A DNA stretch of 64,000 nucleotides, taken from assembly GCA_016937695.1 (NCBI GenBank), contig JAFGWC010000074.1:25328-89327 (forward strand). The letters are read 5' to 3'. Below the pieces are notes generated by a model, which saw nothing but the letters and a program-made list of their open reading frames with translations, was not told where the DNA came from and searched no databases. Position 1 is the stretch's first letter. Each line of letters begins with the position of its first letter. Positions 8,868 through 18,498 of the stretch are shown in pieces. The stretch is from Bacteroidales bacterium (lineage in GTDB: Bacteria > Bacteroidota > Bacteroidia > Bacteroidales > NBLH01). The translations under genes were made by a program, and so were the position numbers.

Positions 8868-9992
8868 ATGAAAAAAATAGTTATTCTTGGCGCAGGACGC
8901 GTTGGAAGCGTTATGGCAATAGATTTAAAAAAGAAATATGATGTTGTTTCTGTTGATTTTAACAAAGAAGCATTAAATGAACTTGAAAAAAAGTATAATA
9001 TTTTAACAATTGTAGCTGACTTGTCAAAATCAGAAAATATTAAATCTGCAATTAAAGATTGTGATATTGTAATAAATGCCGTGCCGGGTTTTATGGGTTT
9101 TAATAGTTTAAAAGCAATAATTGAATCGGGCAAAAATGTTGTAGATATTGCTTTTTTCCCTGAAGACCCATTTGAATTAGACGAACTTGCTAAAAAACAT
9201 AATGTTACAGCAGTTGTAGATTGTGGAGTTGCACCCGGAATGGGAAATATTATTTTAGGAAGATACAATAAAAAAATGCAGGTTGAAAAATATGAATGTC
9301 TTGTTGGCGGATTACCGGTGGTTAGAGAATGGCCTTTTGAATATAAAGCCGTTTTTTCGCCAATTGATGTTATTGAAGAATACATACGTCCTGCTAGATA
9401 CGTACAAAGTAGCGAAATAGTTATTAAAGAAGCACTTTCTGACGCTGAATTAGTTCAATTTCCTAAAATAGGAACTCTTGAATCTTGGAATTCTGATGGA
9501 TTACGAAGTTTAATTAAAACTATGAACATTCCAAATATGATTGAAAAAACGCTTAGATATCCCGGAACAATTGAATATTTAAGAGTTTTAAGAGATTGTG
9601 GATTTTTCTCGTATGAAGAAGTTGAAGTAAACGGAAATAAAATTCGCCCAATTGATTTAACTTCAAAACTTTTATTCCCAAAATGGAAACTTAAAGATGA
9701 CGAAGAAGATTTTACAGTTATGAGAATAATAATTGAAGGTAAAGAAAACAACAAAGCTGTTAAATATCAATATATGCTTGTTGATAGATATGAAAAATCT
9801 ACAAAAACTATTTCTATGGCACGAACAACTGGTTATACTGCCACTGCTGTTGCAAATCTTTTAATTGAAGAAAAATACAATACAAAAGGAATTATTCCGC
9901 CCGAATATTTAGGTGAAGATGAATCAAATTTTAATTATATTTTAGATTATTTAAAAGAACGAAATGTTAATTACGAAGTTAAGAACATATAG
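8868..9992 (+). CDS. Saccharopine dehydrogenase-like oxidoreductase
   Basis: The 374-residue product starts with a Rossmann nucleotide-binding fold (VILGAGRVGSVMAIDLKKKY, residues 4-23) and keeps the family pattern of an acidic loop after strand 2 (VVSVDFN) and CDIVINAVPGFMG around residue 65-75. The second domain carries DCGVAPGMGNIILG and the substrate-side region VGGLPVVREWPFEYKAVFSP. Members of this family handle saccharopine or related amino acid conjugates with NAD(P)H in lysine metabolism, and some act on carboxynorspermidine. The neighbours do not indicate which. It stands alone with a good terminator behind it. The family call is solid; the precise substrate is open. Confidence 0.85.
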   Translation: MKKIVILGAGRVGSVMAIDLKKKYDVVSVDFNKEALNELEKKYNILTIVADLSKSENIKSAIKDCDIVINAVPGFMGFNSLKAIIESGKNVVDIAFFPEDPFELDELAKKHNVTAVVDCGVAPGMGNIILGRYNKKMQVEKYECLVGGLPVVREWPFEYKAVFSPIDVIEEYIRPARYVQSSEIVIKEALSDAELVQFPKIGTLESWNSDGLRSLIKTMNIPNMIEKTLRYPGTIEYLRVLRDCGFFSYEEVEVNGNKIRPIDLTSKLLFPKWKLKDDEEDFTVMRIIIEGKENNKAVKYQYMLVDRYEKSTKTISMARTTGYTATAVANLLIEEKYNTKGIIPPEYLGEDESNFNYILDYLKERNVNYEVKNI

Positions 9993-10027
9993 GTAAACAT
10001 TTCTTTTACAAGTAAAATAAAAATTAT

Positions 10028-10062
10028 AAGTTGGAAGCATTTTCACTTCCAACTTATTTATT
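10028..10062 (+). terminator. Intrinsic terminator after the saccharopine dehydrogenase-like gene
   Basis: AAGTTGGAAG at 10028-10037 pairs perfectly with CTTCCAACTT at 10046-10055, with an 8-base loop, followed by a T/A-rich tract. Confidence 0.75.
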
Positions 10063-10151
10063 AAATATACAAATTTCTAAATTTAAGCATTTTATATAAT
10101 TGATTAGCAATATTTTACAATTCATAATTACTGTTTAATTTTCATAAACAC

Positions 10152-11108
10152 ATGATAAAAAGCAATAAAATTATTTACACTTACTTGGCTTTAATTGTTG
10201 CCATGTTTTTTTGGGGATTATCATTTATCTGGTCAAAAATATTATTAGATTTTTATAACCCTATAACAATTGTTTTTTTAAGATTAATAATTTCATCTAT
10301 TTTTTTGATTACTATTGGATTAACTTTCAAAAAGCTTCAGAGAATAAATAAAAATGACATTTTAAATTTGTTATTATTATCTTTTTTCCAGCCGTTTTTA
10401 TATTTTGTAGGCGAAACTTTTGGGTTAAAATATGTTAGTTCAACAACCGCGTCGGTACTAATAGCTACAATACCTCTATTTGCTCCAATTGCTGCATATT
10501 ATTTTTTAAAGGAAAAATTATCACTTTTAAATTTTATAGGTATTTTAATCTCAATTGGTGGAATTTTACTTGTTTTAGTTAAAGAAGACTTTAAAATTTC
10601 AGCATCTCCTATTGGTATGATATTTATGTTTTTAGCAGTTACTTCTGCAATTGCCTATTCAGTTCTTGTTGTCAAAACTGCAAATAAATATAATGTATAT
10701 ACAATTATTACATTTCAAAATTTTATTGGAATATTTTTATTTCTGCCTTTTTTCTTATATTTTGATTTACAGCACTTTATGAGCGTAAAACTTAGCTTTG
10801 AATTAGTAAAACCTTTAATTTATTTATCAGTTTTTGCTTCTTCTCTTGCCTTTATGCTTTTCACATACGGAATACAGGTTCTCGGCATCACAAAAGCAAA
10901 TACTATTGCAAATATAATTCCTGTTTTTACAGCAGTTTTTGCTTATTTCTTATTAGATGAAAAATTATCGCCACTTAATATTTTTGGAATTGCAATTGTA
11001 ATTTCAGGTTTATTTTTATCTCAACTTAATAAAAAACTACATCTCAAAAACATAATTATTCCTTTTAGAAAAGAAAAACCCGATAAAAATGAAAGCCCAA
11101 ATGAATAA
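10152..11108 (+). CDS. EamA/DMT-family membrane transporter
   Basis: The 318-residue product has about ten hydrophobic helices in two similar halves, the usual arrangement for the drug/metabolite transporter superfamily with tandem EamA domains. Helix 1 is FWGLSFIWSKILLDFYNP, and each half ends with the typical LxxPIxAxxxLxExL-like stretch (APIAAYYFLKEKLSLLNFIG; TAVFAYFLLDEKLSPLNIFG). The C-terminal tail is short, charged and cytoplasmic. These proteins commonly export amino acids or other small metabolites, but nothing here points to a substrate. The gene lies 83 bases before porQ on the same strand. Confidence 0.9.
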   Translation: MIKSNKIIYTYLALIVAMFFWGLSFIWSKILLDFYNPITIVFLRLIISSIFLITIGLTFKKLQRINKNDILNLLLLSFFQPFLYFVGETFGLKYVSSTTASVLIATIPLFAPIAAYYFLKEKLSLLNFIGILISIGGILLVLVKEDFKISASPIGMIFMFLAVTSAIAYSVLVVKTANKYNVYTIITFQNFIGIFLFLPFFLYFDLQHFMSVKLSFELVKPLIYLSVFASSLAFMLFTYGIQVLGITKANTIANIIPVFTAVFAYFLLDEKLSPLNIFGIAIVISGLFLSQLNKKLHLKNIIIPFRKEKPDKNESPNE

Positions 11109-11190
11109 TTAAATGAATATCTGAATTAGAAAATATCATAGATTATTTTAATTTTATAACTTTACTAAATAAAATTATCAATTAACCTAA

Positions 11191-12240
11191 ATGAACTTTA
11201 AGAAAGTTATTATATATATTTTTATTATTTCCTTTTACTTTCCAATTTATGGTCAGATAGGCGGAAACTCGACTTACGATTTCTTAAATCTGACAAATTC
11301 AGCAAGAGTTGCTGCTCTTGGCGGTGATAATATTTCAATTCAGGATAGTGATTTAAATTTCGTTTATCATAATCCGGCCTTGCTAAATAATTCAATGTCA
11401 AACAATATTGTAATTAATTACGTTAATTATTTTGCTGATATTAATTACGGATATGCTGCCTATGCTAAAAATTTAAGTAAATTAGGAATTTTTGCTGCCG
11501 GAATTCATTATATAAATTACGGTAAATTTATTGAAGCTGACTATACAGGAAATATTATTGGTGAATTTAAAGCTTACGAACTTGCCTTAAATATTTTCTG
11601 CTCCAAACCATTGCTAGACAGTATTTTAACCGCCGGGATTAATTTAAAACCAATATATTCGAAACTGGAAAAATATAGTTCTTTTGGTTTGGCTCTCGAT
11701 TTTGGATTATCTTATAATAGCAATAGCAAACTATTTTCTGCAGGATTAGTTATTAAAAACATTGGGCATCAAATAAAACCATATACTCAAGGAAATTATG
11801 AGCCATTACCATTCGATATTCAATTAGGTTTAACACAAAAACTATCTCATGCGCCTTTCAGATTTTCAGTTTTATTACACCACTTATATATCTGGGATTT
11901 AACTTATAATATAAATGCAAATCAAGCATTTTCAACTGCATCAAACACAACATTAGAACAAACAGGCACTAACTTCTTCGACAAGGTATTCAGACACTCA
12001 ATTTTCAGTTTAGAATTTATTCCTACTAAAAATTTTATTTTAATGGTTGGATATAATCATCAAAAAAGGAAAGAAATGTTAGTTTTAACCAAACCTTTTC
12101 TTGTTGGTTATTCATGGGGTTTACAAATTAAAATATCTAAATTTAAAATCAGTTATAGTCAGTCTATTTTACATCTGGCCGGAATCTCAAATCATATATC
12201 ACTAAATCTAAATTTAAATAATTTCTATAGAAGGTTTTAA
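11191..12240 (+). CDS. porQ: Type IX secretion system protein PorQ
   Basis: The 349-residue product has a signal peptide (cleavage near IYGQ) and the PorQ start GGNSTYDFLNLTNSARVAALGG, then NFVYHNPALLN. PorQ is an outer membrane beta-barrel of the PorV/FadL-like type that acts with PorZ in the attachment complex, which delivers A-type LPS to cargo leaving the type IX secretion system. The Gly- and aromatic-rich strands continue to the C-terminus (FKISYSQSILHLAGISNHISLNLNLNNF). It implies that this organism exports proteins with C-terminal sorting domains, although no such cargo domain was recognised in this window. Confidence 0.88.
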   Translation: MNFKKVIIYIFIISFYFPIYGQIGGNSTYDFLNLTNSARVAALGGDNISIQDSDLNFVYHNPALLNNSMSNNIVINYVNYFADINYGYAAYAKNLSKLGIFAAGIHYINYGKFIEADYTGNIIGEFKAYELALNIFCSKPLLDSILTAGINLKPIYSKLEKYSSFGLALDFGLSYNSNSKLFSAGLVIKNIGHQIKPYTQGNYEPLPFDIQLGLTQKLSHAPFRFSVLLHHLYIWDLTYNINANQAFSTASNTTLEQTGTNFFDKVFRHSIFSLEFIPTKNFILMVGYNHQKRKEMLVLTKPFLVGYSWGLQIKISKFKISYSQSILHLAGISNHISLNLNLNNFYRRF

Positions 12241-12241
12241 T

Positions 12242-12270
12242 AAAAAAAACAGGACTTTCATCCTGCTTTC
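12242..12270. terminator. Shared terminator between convergent porQ and EF-G2 genes
   Basis: CAGGA (12250-12254) and TCCTG (12261-12265) form a short stem with flanking A and T runs. On the minus strand it is followed by eight T residues, so it suits the EF-G-like gene best, but it can act on both transcripts. Confidence 0.7.
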
Positions 12271-12292
12271 AAAATATCATAATAAAAATCTC

Positions 12293-14446
12293 TTAATCTT
12301 CTTGTTCAGCTTCATAAGCCTTAAGTAGTTCATCTTGAATTTCATGAGAAACAGGACTATATTCAGCAAATTTCATTGAAAAAGTTGCTCGCCCGTTAGT
12401 TAAAGAACTTAAGGCAGTTGAATATTTACCAACTTCAGCTAAAGGAACTTTCGCCATTATTTTTTCAAAACCTTTTTCGCTGCTCATTCCTGAAATAATT
12501 GCTCTTCTTCCTTGCAAATCACTCATAACATCTCCCATTCTGTCTGAAGGCACAAGAACTTCCATATCATAAATAGGTTCAAGAATTTTTGGTCCTGCTT
12601 TTTTAAATGCATCAGAAAATGCTTTTGCACCTGCAAGTTTAAACGAAATTTCATTTGAATCAACAGGGTGCATTTTCCCATCATAAACACTAACTCTAAT
12701 ATCTCGAGCATATGAACCTGTTAATGGTCCTTCTTCCATTTTTTCCATTAAACCCTTCAAAATAGCAGGCATAAATCTGGTATCGATAACTCCACCTACA
12801 ATGCAGTTATAAAATACAAGTTTACCGCCCCATGCTAAAGGAATTTCTTCTTTATTTCTAACAGATACTTTTATTTCTTTATCTCCAAACTTATAGCTAA
12901 TCGGATCAGGTTTTCCTTCTTCATGGGGTTCAATAAACATATGAACTTCACCAAACTGACCAGAACCACCTGATTGTTTTTTATGTCTATAATCTGCTTG
13001 TGCAGATTTTGTTATAGTCTCTCTATATGGTATTTTAGGTGCAATAAACTCTGTCTGTATTTTATGAATGGTTTCTAAATGCCATTTTACAGTATTTAAA
13101 TGAAATTCACCTTGCCCATGAAGAATTAATTGCTTTAGCTCTTTAGAGTACTCTAAAATAACGGTAGGATCTTCTTCGTGCATTCGATGTAACACCTCAC
13201 CTAATTTTTCATCATCAGATTCATTAACAACTTTTATTGCTGTTCTAAATTTTGGAGCAGGAAATTTCATTTCCGGAAATGCCCAATCTGCAGATTTTTC
13301 GTTTAAAGTATGATTTGTTTTTGTCTCTTTCAATTTAACCGTTGCACCAATGTCGCCTGCAACTAGTTTTTCAATTTTTGTTCTATTTTTACCGGCGACC
13401 AAAAACAATTGCGATAATCTTTCTTTCGACTGCTTAACAGTATTTATTAAATCAAGACCTTCGGTTACAGAACCTGACATTACTTTAAAATAAAGCACTT
13501 CTCCTAAGTGAGGTTCAATAGTGTTTTTAAAAATAAACAATGACACTGGTCCAGCCACATCACATTTAACTTCTTTTCCATCTTTTGTAATAGGAGAGGG
13601 CATTTGGTCAGGAGTTGGTGCTACATTTCCTAGAAATTCCATTAAACGTCTAACGCCCATATTTTTTTTAGCTGAAACACAAAAAACAGGAAATAAATCA
13701 CGTTTAATTAAACCTTTTCTTATTCCAGACCTCATTTGGTCTTCAGATAAACTTTCCTTTTCGAAGAATATTTCCATTAATTCTTCATCATTCTCTGCTG
13801 CTGCTTCAATTAGTATTCCATTTAATTCCTTTGCTTTTTCAATTTCAGATTCAGGAATATCAATAATCTCTGGTTTTCCACCTTCAGCGCCCCATTTATA
13901 CATTTTCATTAATAAAACATCCACTACGGCATTAAATTCAGTTCCTTGGTTAACAGGATATTGAACAACTACTACTTTCTTACCAAATGATTGTTTTATA
14001 TCTTCTAGTGATTTATCAAAATTTGAATGTTCATTGTCTAACTGATTAACAACAAAAACGATTGGTTTTTTTAATTTTTCAGAATGTCTCCAAATAATTT
14101 CAGTACCAGTTTCAACACCATGTTGAGCATTTATAAGCATTAATCCTGTATCAACTACATGCAATGCAGATATAACTCCACCGATAAAATCATCAGCGCC
14201 TGGTGTATCAATTATATTTATTTTTTTTCCTAACCATTCAGTATATAGAACCGTTGAAAAAACTGAACTTCCTCTATCGTGTTCTATTTCATGATAATCA
14301 GACACAGTGTTTTTTTGGCTTACATCACCTCTTCTATTAATAACACCGCCTTCAAACAACATAGATTCTGCCAATGTCGTTTTCCCTAATCCGGCATTCC
14401 CTAGCAAGGCTAAGTTCCGGATCTCATTTGTTTGATAAATTTTCAT
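12293..14446 (-). CDS. EF-G paralogue (EF-G2 type) lacking the catalytic histidine
   Basis: The 717-residue product has the five-domain EF-G layout: G domain with P-loop GNAGLGKT (16-23), DTPG (80-83) and NQLD (134-137), then domains II-V. Compared with the canonical EF-G in this window (33109-35211), switch I reads RGSSV instead of RGITI, and DTPGHVDF is DTPGADDF, so the catalytic His is Ala84. NKMD of the G4 motif is NQLD. In Bacteroides, an EF-G2 paralogue without GTPase activity has been reported to sustain slow translation during starvation; this protein may be its relative. It is monocistronic with its own promoter at 14496-14525. Whether GTP hydrolysis is absent here is inferred from the missing residues. 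Confidence 0.88.
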   Translation of the reverse strand: MKIYQTNEIRNLALLGNAGLGKTTLAESMLFEGGVINRRGDVSQKNTVSDYHEIEHDRGSSVFSTVLYTEWLGKKINIIDTPGADDFIGGVISALHVVDTGLMLINAQHGVETGTEIIWRHSEKLKKPIVFVVNQLDNEHSNFDKSLEDIKQSFGKKVVVVQYPVNQGTEFNAVVDVLLMKMYKWGAEGGKPEIIDIPESEIEKAKELNGILIEAAAENDEELMEIFFEKESLSEDQMRSGIRKGLIKRDLFPVFCVSAKKNMGVRRLMEFLGNVAPTPDQMPSPITKDGKEVKCDVAGPVSLFIFKNTIEPHLGEVLYFKVMSGSVTEGLDLINTVKQSKERLSQLFLVAGKNRTKIEKLVAGDIGATVKLKETKTNHTLNEKSADWAFPEMKFPAPKFRTAIKVVNESDDEKLGEVLHRMHEEDPTVILEYSKELKQLILHGQGEFHLNTVKWHLETIHKIQTEFIAPKIPYRETITKSAQADYRHKKQSGGSGQFGEVHMFIEPHEEGKPDPISYKFGDKEIKVSVRNKEEIPLAWGGKLVFYNCIVGGVIDTRFMPAILKGLMEKMEEGPLTGSYARDIRVSVYDGKMHPVDSNEISFKLAGAKAFSDAFKKAGPKILEPIYDMEVLVPSDRMGDVMSDLQGRRAIISGMSSEKGFEKIMAKVPLAEVGKYSTALSSLTNGRATFSMKFAEYSPVSHEIQDELLKAYEAEQED

Positions 14447-14495
14447 TCTATAGGCTTTAATATGTTAATATTTCTCAATCAAAAAATTAAGTAGC

Positions 14496-14525
14496 CAAAT
14501 TTAACAATTATTTACAAATTTACAA
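14496..14525 (-). promoter_or_regulatory. Putative promoter of the EF-G2 paralogue
   Basis: On the minus strand, TTG (14525-14523) is followed by 19 bases and then TAAATTTG (14503-14496), matching the Bacteroidota -33/-7 consensus with the preferred spacing. It lies about 50 bases upstream of the start codon at 14446. Confidence 0.55.
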
Positions 14526-14817
14526 GTTCAAAGCTCTTTATATATAAGGATTTTTTAAACTTAAAATTTAATTTTTATAAATGATATAATATTAGCTTTA
14601 GTTTATGATTTACAAACAATTAATAAGAACAAATATTTGTAAATATTATTATATACGAGTTGTTTTTGAAATTTAACTGTTCTCTAACATAATACAATAA
14701 TATCTAATCTCTATTTATTTTCAGGAAGTTTGTATTTCTATTAGTCAAGGTCTTAAAATTAATCCTTTAAATTTCTTAACATCAGCACATTATACCGAAC
14801 AACGATAAAATTGAAGT

Positions 14818-14853
14818 TTAAATATAAATGCTTCTACAAAGCTTTTATATTTA
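14818..14853 (-). terminator. Weak terminator-like hairpin behind the transglycosylase gene
   Basis: AAATATAAA at the left arm pairs with TTTATATTT at the right arm, with an inner GCTT/AAGC pairing. The stem is AT-rich, lies about 30 bases past the stop codon at 14883, and has only a short T run. Confidence 0.45.
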
Positions 14854-14882
14854 AAATAATCTCTATATTTATTATATATATT

Positions 14883-16325
14883 TTAGATGTTAATTAAATC
14901 TTTGTAGTTTTCATACCTTTCTAATATTTCTATAACATATCGGTATGGTTCATCGCCACGACAGTATCCGTATTTTACATCTGGATCAGTATAATACTTA
15001 GGGTTAGATTTGTATAAAATATAAATATCAACATTATCTTTCCATAAGTTTGGATTTTTTCCATGTTTCCCTGCTAAAGTTCGGGCATCTTCAATATGGC
15101 CTGCGCCTGCGTTATATGAAGCTAAAACAAATTTAACTCTTTCGGTAGAATCAGGGATTATCTTTTTAAAATATTTATCTAGCCATTTTAGATATTTAAT
15201 ACCAGCAACAATATTTTCTTCTGGCGGCGAATCTTTAGTAACTCCAAATCTATCAGCAGTTACAGGCATTAATTGCATCAAACCGTATGCGCCAGCCCAC
15301 GATTCGGCTTGTGGATTAAATCTTGACTCGGTATATACTAATGAGGCGAGTAAACGCCAATCCCAGCCAACTATTTTGCTTTTACTCTTCAAATATTCAT
15401 CATAAATAGAAATTCCACCTCCTGTAGATGAATTGTAATTACTATTAGCTATTTGTGAGCTACGTGTATTCTTAAAGTATTTGTTATATAGAATTACGTA
15501 TTTCTTATTCGACTTAAATTTCTTCAGCCAATTATTAATTTCCTTTAAAATTCCTTTTGATTCTTTTCTAACTGCCCATGCAATATTTTGCTCAAAACTT
15601 ATAGGCGTTTCAATATCAATATTGCTATAATATGTTTGATTAACCATTGCAACATGCTCATCGCTAATTGTATAATCAATTTCACCTTCAGAAACTTTTT
15701 TTATTAGCTCATCTGTTAAATGTTTTTTATCTCCTATAAAATGTATTGTATCACCTATTTCATCTGACAAACTCCTCAATCTATCACAAAATGCAGAATT
15801 ACTTTCTACAACAATTTGTTTATTTACAAGATCTAATGGTGATCTTATTAATGAGTCCTCTATTTGCGAATTCGATAAAACATACCAATTTTTGGGTTTT
15901 CTTTGAACTAGAACTTGTCTTGTTTGAAGAAGTGGCTTTGTAAATTGCAGAAATTTTGTTCTTTCTTTTGTAACGGTTAAGCCCATTGCTATAATATCGC
16001 ATTCTTTATTTTGTAAGGCTTTAAATGTTTTTTCTAAATTATGATTGATTTTTATCTCAAGCTCAACGCCAATATTATCTGCAAATAGCTTGATTAATTC
16101 ATAGTGGTAACCAAGTGGTTGACCTCGATAAATAAAATAATCAATTGAGTTAAAGTCAGTTATAACAACAAGCTTTCCTCTCTTTTTTATCAATTCAATA
16201 TCAGTTAGATTACCTTTATTTGATTTATTTTTTCTTTTTTCTGATAAATTGCAATTCTCAAAAATTATAGTGGATATTAATAATAGCAGAAATAAAGAAA
16301 TAATTTTAAATTTTAACTTATTCAT
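14883..16325 (-). CDS. MltF-like membrane-bound lytic transglycosylase (lipoprotein)
   Basis: Cleaves peptidoglycan glycan strands to leave 1,6-anhydro-muramyl ends, acting in the periplasm from a lipid anchor. From the ATG at 16325 the product is 480 residues and begins with a lipoprotein signal (MNKLKFKIIS, lipobox ending FENC with Cys25). A periplasmic solute-binding-like (SBP_bac_3) domain spans about 45-280, and a C-terminal SLT domain spans about 315-440, with the catalytic Glu in YTESRFNPQAES followed by GAYGLMQLMP and LASYNAGAGHI. This two-domain build is that of MltF, whose N-terminal domain senses muropeptides. An upstream in-frame ATG at 16364 would put 13 residues before the signal and is less likely. 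Confidence 0.88.
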   Translation of the reverse strand: MNKLKFKIISLFLLLLISTIIFENCNLSEKRKNKSNKGNLTDIELIKKRGKLVVITDFNSIDYFIYRGQPLGYHYELIKLFADNIGVELEIKINHNLEKTFKALQNKECDIIAMGLTVTKERTKFLQFTKPLLQTRQVLVQRKPKNWYVLSNSQIEDSLIRSPLDLVNKQIVVESNSAFCDRLRSLSDEIGDTIHFIGDKKHLTDELIKKVSEGEIDYTISDEHVAMVNQTYYSNIDIETPISFEQNIAWAVRKESKGILKEINNWLKKFKSNKKYVILYNKYFKNTRSSQIANSNYNSSTGGGISIYDEYLKSKSKIVGWDWRLLASLVYTESRFNPQAESWAGAYGLMQLMPVTADRFGVTKDSPPEENIVAGIKYLKWLDKYFKKIIPDSTERVKFVLASYNAGAGHIEDARTLAGKHGKNPNLWKDNVDIYILYKSNPKYYTDPDVKYGYCRGDEPYRYVIEILERYENYKDLINI

Positions 16326-16431
16326 CTGCATGATTTTCATGAAAGTTATTATTTCAAAAAGCAATTTTTGTTTAACAGAGTATCTGCACTAATATATAAA
16401 ATTAAGACTTAAAACAAAAATTTAATTTAAA

Positions 16432-18339
16432 TTAATCATTAAAGCGCCAGAATGCGCCGAATTTGAAAGCTGTTGAATTTATTGGATAGTGATTTAAATT
16501 ATATGCATACTCATTTCCTAAGAACTGTCCATTTATATGTTCAAATTTAATAAACAATGAAACTTCTCTTATTTTCATATTCAAAAAAGCATTTATTACA
16601 GGATATTCACCAACATTTATGTCATCACTCAAATAAAACTGTCCTGTTGCTGGCATATAAGACATTGACTTATATGCTGTACTGTATCTTAATTCATATC
16701 CTATCTGAGCAAACAATGCTTTTTTAAAGAAAAAGCTCTCGTAATACAATGAATGATAAATTGCTAATTGAGGAAGTCTCATAACATCCTCATTATCTGC
16801 AAATTGATAAATAATTTTGTTTTTAGATTTAAATCTCCATAAATTGAAATCTTTATGCGCTCTAAAAGATATAATATTTAAATTGTTCACTAATTGATGT
16901 GGAATTGTGTCTAATCCAAAATAAACATAATTTTGATATTTACCTGCAGCAAATTCTATTTTTGTATGGATTGAAGGTATATTGACTCCGAATCGCAAAG
17001 AAGTATTTGTTTTTTCTTTAAATGAATTTTCCCAAATAAAGTTATTTGAATAATTAGATTGTTCATACAATAATGGATTTGTTTTTTCGATTTTTGTTTT
17101 TAAATAAACATCAAAAGCTTCTTTACTTATTCCAAATAATTTATAAAAATTAAATTTTACAGTATAGTTTTCATTTTTGAAACCATAAAAATAGTATTTC
17201 GCATTTATTGCAAATGCTATTTTCCCAAATTTACCAAAAATGTCAGAAACAGCTTTTGCACTTGTATAATATTCTGATTCATCAGTAAAAATATATCCTT
17301 TAAAAGAATAATATTTCATATTTTCTAAACTTGAACCAAAACTTGTTCTAAATTTTATGTTTTTTCTCGTTATTTCTTTAAATGTCCAGATAAAAGTATT
17401 TTCAATTAATCTAAGATTTAAAGAATCTGATGTTTTTAAAGAATCTAAATATATATTTCTATAAAAACTATCTACAGGACTTGCATCAGTATATTTTCTA
17501 TAATTGTTCTCAATATTAAAAACATAATTTATCCTGCCAATTTCATGAAAAATTTCTTTATTTGTAGTATCATTAACCAGTTCATAACTCTTAGTTCCAA
17601 ACTTATATTCCTGAGAAACAAAAAAATCCCTTTTATAATATATAGAACTTGCTGCGCTTAATCTTGGCTCAGTAAACTCAGGACTTACATAAACAGTGTC
17701 AATAATACCTCCGTTTTCTTCTAGTCTGAATTTATTCCTAACAAAACTAGCATGCATCGAATATCTACTCCCAATATAGCTTAAAAACGCATTGTATGAA
17801 TGCAATGATGTTTGAGTATTAGCAAACTCACCTGCTGATGAATACAATCTATAATTAACTCCCAAATTCCATTTTTCATTTATATTTTGAGTATACAAAG
17901 CATTAACAGTATTTTCGTTTTTTTGTTTTTTGCCCATAATGTATTTAAGATCAAAATGAGGTTTTTTTGAAAAATAATACTTCTGAGATTGCGCTGTTAA
18001 TAAAAAAGGTTCAAAAGTTTCATCAAAAATAAAATCAGAATAATTGTTTTCTCTTTCAGAAAAAAAAATGTTTGACTTATTTTCAGATCCTAAATTTCCT
18101 AATGAAGTTGTAAAAATAGAATATTGATCTATTGGATTATATATATGAAAGTTGTCGATTATTGTATCTAACTCGATATAATTTTTTTGATATGCTTCAT
18201 CAAGTTGCCATGAATAAAAATTTTCTGGCAATGAGTCTAAGTCCTGACTATAAGAATAATCAACGAAATTATTTATTAAAAAGACTAAAAATATTAATAA
18301 TTTATATATTTTCACCAAATCATTATTAATTAAACTCAT
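16432..18339 (-). CDS. Putative porin, Porin_10-like family
   Basis: The product (635 residues from the ATG at 18339) is an outer membrane beta-barrel. It has a signal peptide (hydrophobic LLIFLVFLINNFV, cleavage near YSYSQ) and then the family start DSLPENFYSWQLDEAYQ and YNPIDQYSIFTTSLGNLGS, a pattern I associate with Porin_10. Many short alternating strands rich in Tyr, Phe and Asn follow, and the C-terminus ends AFKFGAFWRFND. Substrate unknown. An in-frame ATG at 18354 would add five residues and overlap a -7-like element (18352-18359), so the inner start is preferred. It lies downstream of the ribosomal cluster but is separated from it by a terminator at 18440-18472. Confidence 0.8.
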   Translation of the reverse strand: MSLINNDLVKIYKLLIFLVFLINNFVDYSYSQDLDSLPENFYSWQLDEAYQKNYIELDTIIDNFHIYNPIDQYSIFTTSLGNLGSENKSNIFFSERENNYSDFIFDETFEPFLLTAQSQKYYFSKKPHFDLKYIMGKKQKNENTVNALYTQNINEKWNLGVNYRLYSSAGEFANTQTSLHSYNAFLSYIGSRYSMHASFVRNKFRLEENGGIIDTVYVSPEFTEPRLSAASSIYYKRDFFVSQEYKFGTKSYELVNDTTNKEIFHEIGRINYVFNIENNYRKYTDASPVDSFYRNIYLDSLKTSDSLNLRLIENTFIWTFKEITRKNIKFRTSFGSSLENMKYYSFKGYIFTDESEYYTSAKAVSDIFGKFGKIAFAINAKYYFYGFKNENYTVKFNFYKLFGISKEAFDVYLKTKIEKTNPLLYEQSNYSNNFIWENSFKEKTNTSLRFGVNIPSIHTKIEFAAGKYQNYVYFGLDTIPHQLVNNLNIISFRAHKDFNLWRFKSKNKIIYQFADNEDVMRLPQLAIYHSLYYESFFFKKALFAQIGYELRYSTAYKSMSYMPATGQFYLSDDINVGEYPVINAFLNMKIREVSLFIKFEHINGQFLGNEYAYNLNHYPINSTAFKFGAFWRFND

Positions 18340-18439
18340 ATTTAATAGATACAAAAATAAATAATCACAAAATAAATAATTTTGCTAATTTAAACTCTAT
18401 AAATTTATATTTATTATTTTTTTTGACAATTCTTAAAAT

Positions 18440-18472
18440 AAAAAAAGCTGCTTTAAAAAAAGCAGCTATATA
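18440..18472 (-). terminator. Terminator of the ribosomal protein supercluster
   Basis: On the minus strand, AGCTGCTTT and AAAGCAGCT form a 9-bp stem with a short T-rich loop, followed by seven T residues. It lies about 30 bases past the rplQ stop and ends the run that starts at rpsL. Confidence 0.85.
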
Positions 18473-18498
18473 TATTTTAATGTACTGAAAATCAAAAT

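Larger units (their letters stand above)
14447..14882. other. 436-base intergenic region
   Basis: Contains the EF-G2 promoter at 14496-14525 and a terminator-like hairpin at 14818-14853 behind the transglycosylase gene. No ORF longer than about 25 codons with any supporting signal and no RNA gene was recognised in the remainder. Confidence 0.5.

Noticed and set aside
8789..9385. 198-codon ORF opposite the saccharopine dehydrogenase-like gene
   Set aside because: The plus-strand frame has clear Rossmann motifs; the opposite frame has no recognisable domain, is rich in Ser/Phe/Leu as expected from complementary reading, and starts inside the coding region.
13521..13964. 147-codon plus-strand ORF inside the EF-G2 gene
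   Set aside because: Antisense shadow of a well-conserved EF-G G-domain/domain II region, with no motifs and no promoter.
18339..18440. Porin_10 gene as part of the ribosomal operon
   Set aside because: It is on the same strand, but a strong terminator at 18440-18472 separates it from rplQ, and it has its own -7-like element.
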